64,000 nucleotides of DNA from Betaproteobacteria bacterium (GTDB taxonomy: Bacteria; Pseudomonadota; Gammaproteobacteria; Burkholderiales; Burkholderiaceae_F). A model generated the notes under the pieces. The model did not search any database, was not told the DNA's origin, and saw only the letters and a list, made by a program, of their open reading frames with translations. Location: contig BOKW01000006.1 in NCBI GenBank assembly GCA_016861185.1, positions 186,001 through 250,000 of the forward strand, read 5' to 3'. Position numbers and translations under genes: made by a program. Below, piece by piece: positions 59,399-64,000 of this stretch; positions within the stretch are counted from its first letter, which is position 1; each line of letters starts with the position of its first letter.

Positions 59399-60598
59399 AT
59401 GAGCCCCGCCACCGTTGCGCTGGTCGCCACGACCGCGATCCAGATCGCCGCCGCCGCCGCCGCGCTGACGCTGCCCGCGATCGCGCCCGTCGTCGCGCGC
59501 GACCTCGGCGTGCCGACCTCGATGGTCGGCACCTACATCGCGCTGCTGTACGTCGGCTCGTCGACCGCGGCGCTCGCCGGCGGGGGCATCGTGCTGCGGA
59601 TCGGCGCGATCCGCCTGTCGCAGTTCTGCCTGCTCGCGTGTGCAGGCGGGTTGGGGCTCGGGCTGGCGCCTGCGCTCGGCGCGGTTGCGGTCGCGGCCGT
59701 GCTGATCGGTATCGGCTACGGGCCGATCACGCCCGCCTCCAGCCACGTGCTGGCGAAGACCACGCCGCGCGAGAAGATGGCGCTGACGTTTTCGATCAAG
59801 CAGACCGGCGTGCCCGCGGGCACGGCGCTCGCCGGGCTCGTCGTGCCGCCGCTCGCGGTGACTTTCGGCTGGCACGCGGCGGTGCTCGCCATCGCCGTCG
59901 CCTGCGCGCTGCTCGCGTTCGCGGTGCAGCCTGTGCGCGCGCCGCTCGATGCGGACCGCGACCGGTCGGCGCGGCTGTCCGCAGGCCAACTCGTCGCGGG
60001 GCTGAAGCTCGTCGCCGCCTCGGCGCCGCTCAGAACGATGGCCGCGGTGTCGTTCGTCTACGCCGGCATGCAGATGTGCGTGTCGAGCTTCATCGTCGCG
60101 TACCTGGCGGAGGAGATCGGGCTTTCGCTGGTCGCCGCGGGGCTCGGACTGACGACGGCCAACGTCGCGGGCGTGGCCGCGCGCATCGTGTGGGGCGCGA
60201 TCGCCGATCGCTGGCTGTCCGCGCGTGCGGTGCTCGCCTGGCTCGGCGCGCTGATGGCGGCGGCGAGCGTCTTCGCCGCGCTGTTTACGCAGGCCTGGCC
60301 GCTCGCGGCGCTGCTCGCGGTCGCGGCCGCGCTCGGGGCGACCGCGATCGGCTGGAACGGCGTCTATCTCGCGGAAGTCGCGCGGCTCGCGCCCGCGGGC
60401 AAGGCGGGGCTGGCGACCGGAGGCTGTCTGTTCTTCACCTTCGTCGGCGTGGTCGTCTGCCCGTTCCTGTTCGGCGTGCTGCAGCGGGCAACCGACAGCT
60501 ACGCGCTGTGCTTTGCGGTCGCGGCGGGCGTGTGCGCGGCCGCGGCGGCGGTGCTCGGGCTGTCGGGGCGCCTCAGGGCGCCTTCCGGATCTGCGTGA
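59399..60598 (+). CDS. MFS-family transporter
   Basis: Inner-membrane carrier of 399 residues with twelve predicted TM helices, a central basic loop near 186-200 (APLDADRDRSARLSAGQ) and paired halves (YIALLYVGSSTAALAGGGIV in the first, FFTFVGVVVCPFLFGVLQRA in the second). Family members transport sugars, metabolites or drugs; the substrate is unknown. There is no Shine-Dalgarno match at the ATG. Its 3' end overlaps the convergent CusF-like gene by 26 bp. Confidence 0.82.
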   Translation: MSPATVALVATTAIQIAAAAAALTLPAIAPVVARDLGVPTSMVGTYIALLYVGSSTAALAGGGIVLRIGAIRLSQFCLLACAGGLGLGLAPALGAVAVAAVLIGIGYGPITPASSHVLAKTTPREKMALTFSIKQTGVPAGTALAGLVVPPLAVTFGWHAAVLAIAVACALLAFAVQPVRAPLDADRDRSARLSAGQLVAGLKLVAASAPLRTMAAVSFVYAGMQMCVSSFIVAYLAEEIGLSLVAAGLGLTTANVAGVAARIVWGAIADRWLSARAVLAWLGALMAAASVFAALFTQAWPLAALLAVAAALGATAIGWNGVYLAEVARLAPAGKAGLATGGCLFFTFVGVVVCPFLFGVLQRATDSYALCFAVAAGVCAAAAAVLGLSGRLRAPSGSA

Positions 60599-60902
60599 CG
60601 ATCAGCGTCTCGCCCTGCTGTTCGGCGGCGAACTTCACGCGGTCCCCGACTTTCAGGTCCCTGGCCGCCGCGGGGTCCTTCAGCTTGAAGCCCATCGTCA
60701 TCGCGCCCATGCCGAGGTTCGGAATGTCCCCGTGCTTCAGCAGGATCGTGCCCTTCTCGAGGTCGATGCGGCGGATCTCGCCGTCCGACATCTGGGTCGC
60801 GGCGGCGGCCGGCGCTGCCGGATGATGACCGCTGTGCTGCGCAAGCGCTGCGGCAGACGTGCCGGCCAGAACGGCGGCGAGAAGGATTTGCGGAATCTTC
60901 AT
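60573..60902 (-). CDS. cusF: CusF-like periplasmic copper/silver-binding protein
   Basis: Exported metallochaperone of 109 residues. The signal MKIPQILLAAVLAGTSAAAL ends near AQ (residue 22). The small OB-fold domain has IRRIDLEKGTILLKHGDIPN, with a His, and GMGAMTMGFKL, with the two Met ligands of CusF; the Trp of E. coli CusF is replaced by Met, as in many homologues. It delivers Cu(I) or Ag(I) to the CusCBA pump. It overlaps the pump gene (ATGA), so it is the last gene of that operon. Confidence 0.85.
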   Translation of the reverse strand: MKIPQILLAAVLAGTSAAALAQHSGHHPAAPAAAATQMSDGEIRRIDLEKGTILLKHGDIPNLGMGAMTMGFKLKDPAAARDLKVGDRVKFAAEQQGETLIVTQIRKAP

Positions 60903-63900
60903 TGCGGTTGCTCCAAGGTTGGGGATGATCGGTCGACGGCGGGCGCGCGTCTCATTCGCCATTGCATAACGAGCGCATAGATCGCGGGGATGACCGCGAG
61001 CGTCAACACGGTCGACGAAATCATGCCACCGACCATCGGCGCGGCGATCCGGCGCATCACCTCGCTGCCCGCGCCGGTGCTCCACATGATCGGCAGCAGC
61101 CCCGCCATGATCGCGACGACGGTCATCATCTTCGGCCGCACGCGTTCAACCGCGCCCTGCATCACGGCGGCGTACAGGTCGGCCGTCGTCGGCGTCCTGC
61201 CTTCCGCCGCGCTGCGCGTGACGACCTCGCGCCATGCGTTGTCGAGGTAGATCAGCATCACGACACCCGTTTCCGCGGCCACGCCCGCCAGCGCGATGAA
61301 GCCCACCGCGACCGCCACGCTCAGGTTGTAGTCGAGCCACCACAGCAGCCAGATCCCGCCGACCAGCGCGAACGGCACCGACAGCATCACGATCAGCGAC
61401 TCGGTCACGCGGCGGAAGTTCAGGTACAGCAGAACGAAGATGATGGCGATCGTCAGCGGCACGACGATCTTCAGCTTCTCGAGTGCGCGCTCCATGTACT
61501 CGAACTGTCCGCTCCAGGTCACGTACATGCCGGGCGGGAAGTTGACGTTGTCCGCGACCGCTTTGCGCGCATCCGCCACGTAGCCGCCGATGTCGCGGCC
61601 GCGCATGTCGACGAAGATGTACGCGCTCAACAAGGCGTTCTCGGTGCGGATCACCGGCGCGCCCTTGGTCAGCTTCGCGCGGGCGACCTGGCCGAGCGGG
61701 ATCATCGCCGGCAGCTTGCCGGGTTCCGCCATCAGCGGCACCAGCACCTCGCGCTCGATCCGCTGCGGATCGGCGCGCGCATCGCGCGGGTAGCGCACGA
61801 TCACGCCGAAGCGCGCGCGGCCCTCGACGGTCGTCGTCACCATCTCGCCGCCCAGCGCGCTCGCCACGATGTCCTGCAACTCGCCGATCGTCAGCCCGTA
61901 GCGGGCGAGTGCGGCGCGGTCGGGCTCGATGTCGAGGTAGAAGCCGCCGGTCAGCCGCTCGGCGTATGCGCTGGTCGTGCCCGGTACGTTGCGCACGACC
62001 GTCTCGATCTCGCGTGCGACCTTCTCCATCTGCGCCAGGTCGGAGCCGAACACCTTGATGCCGATCGGCGTGCGGATGCCGCTCGCCAGCATGTCGATGC
62101 GCGCGCGGATCGGCATCGTCCACGAGTTCGCCACGCCGGGGAACTGCAGCGCCTTGTCCATCTCCGCGATCAGCTTGTCGATGTTCATTCCGGGCCGCCA
62201 TTGCGATTCGGGCTTCAGGTTGATCACCGTCTCGAACATCTCCAGCGGCGCCGGGTCGGTCGCCGTGGCCGCGCGGCCGGCCTTGCCGATCACCGATTCG
62301 ACCTCGGGGAAGCTCCTGATGATGCGGTTCTGCACCTGCGCGAGTTCGGCCGCTTTCGTGATCGACATGCCGGGCAGCGAGGTCGGCATGTAGAAGAGCG
62401 TCCCCTCGTTGAGCGTCGGCATGAACTCGGCTCCGAGCTTCGAAGCCGGCCACAGCGTGGCCGCGCTGACGACGACCGCGGCGACGATCGTGACGACCTT
62501 GTTGTTCATCACCCACGCGATCACGGGGCGGTAGAGCGCGATCAGCATGCGGTTCACCGGGTTCTTCGACTCGGGCAGGATGCGGCCGCGGATCAGCCAG
62601 ATCATCAACAGCGGCACCAGCGTCACGCTCAACAACGCCGCGCCCGCCATCGCGAAGGTCTTCGTGTAGGCGAGCGGCGCGAACAGTCGACCCTCCTCGG
62701 CCTCCAGCGTGAACACCGGCAGGAAGCTCACCGTGATGATCAAGAGCGAGAAGAACAGCGCCGGTCCGACCTCCTTGCCGGCTTCGACGATCGCGCTCGT
62801 TCGCGCGCCTTCGTGGCCTGCGCCGGGGGGCAGCCGCTCCAGGTGCTTATGCGCGTTTTCGATCATCACGATCGCCGCGTCGATCATCGCGCCGATCGCG
62901 ATCGCGATGCCGCCGAGGCTCATGATGTTCGAGTTGATGCCGAGCACGCGCATGCAGATGAAGGCGATCAGCACGCCCACCGGCAGCATGAGGATCGCGA
63001 CCAGCGCGCTTCTGACGTGCAGCAGGAAGAGCACGCAGACGAGCGCGACGATCAGCGATTCCTCGATCAGCGTGGTGGTCAGCGTGTCGATCGCGCGGTG
63101 GATCAGGTCCGAGCGGTCGTACACGGTTTCGATCGACACGCCTTCGGGCAATCCGGGCTTCAGCTCCTCGATGCGCTGCTTGATGCCGTCGATCACGCTC
63201 AGCGCGTTTTCGCCGAAGCGCGCGACCGCAATGCCGGACACCACTTCGCCTTCGCCGTTCAGTTCCGTCAGCCCGCGCCGTTCGTCCGGGCCGAGCTCCA
63301 CGCGCGCCACGTCGCGCACCCGCACCGGCGTGCCGTTCTCCGAGCGCAGCACCAGGTTCTCGATGTCGGCCGCGCCGCGCAGGTAGCCGCGGCCGCGCAC
63401 CATGTACTCGGTCTCGGCCATCTCGACGACGCGCCCGCCGACGTCGCGGTTCGAATCGCGGATCACCTGCGCCACGCGCATCAGCGGGATGCCGTAGGCG
63501 CGCAGCTTCACCGGATCGACGATGACCTGGTATTGCTGCACGAAGCCGCCGATCGAAGCGACCTCGGACACGCCCGGCGCCTTGGTGAGCTGGAAGCGCA
63601 GGTACCAGTCCTGCAAGGTGCGCAGCTCGGCGAGCGTGCGGTTTTTCGCTTGCACGACGTACTGGTAGACCCAGCCCACGCCGGTCGCGTCCGGCCCGAT
63701 CTGCGGCGACACGTTGGCCGGCAGCCGCGCGGTCGCGTAGTTCAGATACTCGAGCACGCGCGAGCGCGCCCAGTAGATGTCGGTGCCGTCTTCGAAGATC
63801 ACGTAGACGAAGCTCGCGCCGAAGAACGAGAAGCCGCGCACGACCTTCGACTTCGGCACCGCGAGCATCGCGGTCGTCAGCGGATACGTGACCTGGTCCT

Positions 63901-64000
63901 CGACCACCTGCGGGGCCTGCCCCGGATACTCCGTGTAGACGATGACCTGCACGTCCGACAGGTCCGGCAGCGCATCGAGCGGCGTGCGCAGGATCGCCAG
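60899..64000 (-). CDS. cusA: CusA/CzcA-type heavy-metal RND efflux pump, partial
   Basis: Inner-membrane proton-driven metal exporter; the coding sequence continues past the window end (frame open at 64000, LAILRTPLDALPDLSDVQVI at the edge), so the N-terminus, about 40-50 residues, is missing. More than 1030 residues are visible, with periplasmic loops and TM helices in the normal order. The region SYLAIAA-type is absent, while the HME-RND marker RYPRDARADPQRIEREVLVP and the TM4 segment GGIAIAIGAMIDAAIVMIEN carry the proton-relay acidic residues. CusF next door points to copper/silver rather than cobalt/zinc. CusB and CusC should lie beyond the edge. Confidence 0.9.
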   Translation of the reverse strand: MAILRTPLDALPDLSDVQVIVYTEYPGQAPQVVEDQVTYPLTTAMLAVPKSKVVRGFSFFGASFVYVIFEDGTDIYWARSRVLEYLNYATARLPANVSPQIGPDATGVGWVYQYVVQAKNRTLAELRTLQDWYLRFQLTKAPGVSEVASIGGFVQQYQVIVDPVKLRAYGIPLMRVAQVIRDSNRDVGGRVVEMAETEYMVRGRGYLRGAADIENLVLRSENGTPVRVRDVARVELGPDERRGLTELNGEGEVVSGIAVARFGENALSVIDGIKQRIEELKPGLPEGVSIETVYDRSDLIHRAIDTLTTTLIEESLIVALVCVLFLLHVRSALVAILMLPVGVLIAFICMRVLGINSNIMSLGGIAIAIGAMIDAAIVMIENAHKHLERLPPGAGHEGARTSAIVEAGKEVGPALFFSLLIITVSFLPVFTLEAEEGRLFAPLAYTKTFAMAGAALLSVTLVPLLMIWLIRGRILPESKNPVNRMLIALYRPVIAWVMNNKVVTIVAAVVVSAATLWPASKLGAEFMPTLNEGTLFYMPTSLPGMSITKAAELAQVQNRIIRSFPEVESVIGKAGRAATATDPAPLEMFETVINLKPESQWRPGMNIDKLIAEMDKALQFPGVANSWTMPIRARIDMLASGIRTPIGIKVFGSDLAQMEKVAREIETVVRNVPGTTSAYAERLTGGFYLDIEPDRAALARYGLTIGELQDIVASALGGEMVTTTVEGRARFGVIVRYPRDARADPQRIEREVLVPLMAEPGKLPAMIPLGQVARAKLTKGAPVIRTENALLSAYIFVDMRGRDIGGYVADARKAVADNVNFPPGMYVTWSGQFEYMERALEKLKIVVPLTIAIIFVLLYLNFRRVTESLIVMLSVPFALVGGIWLLWWLDYNLSVAVAVGFIALAGVAAETGVVMLIYLDNAWREVVTRSAAEGRTPTTADLYAAVMQGAVERVRPKMMTVVAIMAGLLPIMWSTGAGSEVMRRIAAPMVGGMISSTVLTLAVIPAIYALVMQWRMRRAPAVDRSSPTLEQPQ

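Overview
The window is about 64 kb of high-GC (mostly near 70%) bacterial chromosome. Gene content points to a betaproteobacterium, most likely Burkholderiales: a PEP-CTERM sorted protein, a FmdB / DUF502 / zinc-ribbon / aspS / nudB / nuclease / clsB block, a lysine-tailed SWIB nucleoid protein, and many GTG starts and ATGA-type overlaps. Species cannot be named from the sequence. I see no tRNA, rRNA, CRISPR, complete insertion sequence or integrase.

Layout. 1-2642: end of a 2-aminoethylphosphonate permease, an array of palindromic repeats, then phnW (AEP transaminase). 2790-8225: PEP-CTERM protein, DMT transporter, LuxR regulator, VOC protein, small hypothetical, M48 peptidase. 8226-10827: accessory island with a lower-GC two-TM membrane protein, a 0.7 kb stretch without recognisable genes, and a TumE/TumA toxin-antitoxin pair whose toxin is internally deleted. 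10942-13778: DUF937, DUF3597 and secreted LVIVD-repeat proteins. 13840-14814: a frameshifted HigB toxin plus intact HigA, flanked by 114-bp direct repeats of the 3' end of ald. 14701-21122: ald, a Bcr/CflA drug exporter, and a LysR regulator divergent from an ene-reductase / DMT / pirin operon. 21152-30362: dimethylglycine/sarcosine dehydrogenase, an EF-G paralogue, a small membrane exporter, and an 1121-residue multicopper oxidase fused to a galactose-oxidase-like Kelch/DUF1929 half. 30399-37796 (minus): operon with PuuA-like ligase, peptide-type binding protein, Fe-alcohol dehydrogenase, PuuD-like hydrolase, crotonase-like protein and aldehyde dehydrogenase; this fits gamma-glutamylated amine or amino-alcohol catabolism.

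38043-47468: the aspS neighbourhood with envelope genes (cardiolipin synthase, MipA/OmpV). 47623-48114: orphan Pvc16/DUF4255 protein. 48392-48775: SWIB protein behind a low-GC repeat-rich promoter. 48830-52645 (minus): tightly overlapped operon of beta-CASP metallo-hydrolase, AMP/thymidine phosphorylase and PRPP-synthetase-like protein, suggesting RNA or nucleotide ribose recycling. 52726-60598: radical SAM, NTF2-like, trypsin-like and HNH proteins, several lipoproteins, SRPBCC protein, MFS carrier. 60573-64000 (minus): CusF and the CusA/CzcA efflux pump, running off the window.

Most notable: the MCO-Kelch fusion, the ald-flanked mini-island, two modules with decayed toxins but intact antitoxins, the ribose operon, the orphan Pvc16 homologue and the palindrome array upstream of phnW.
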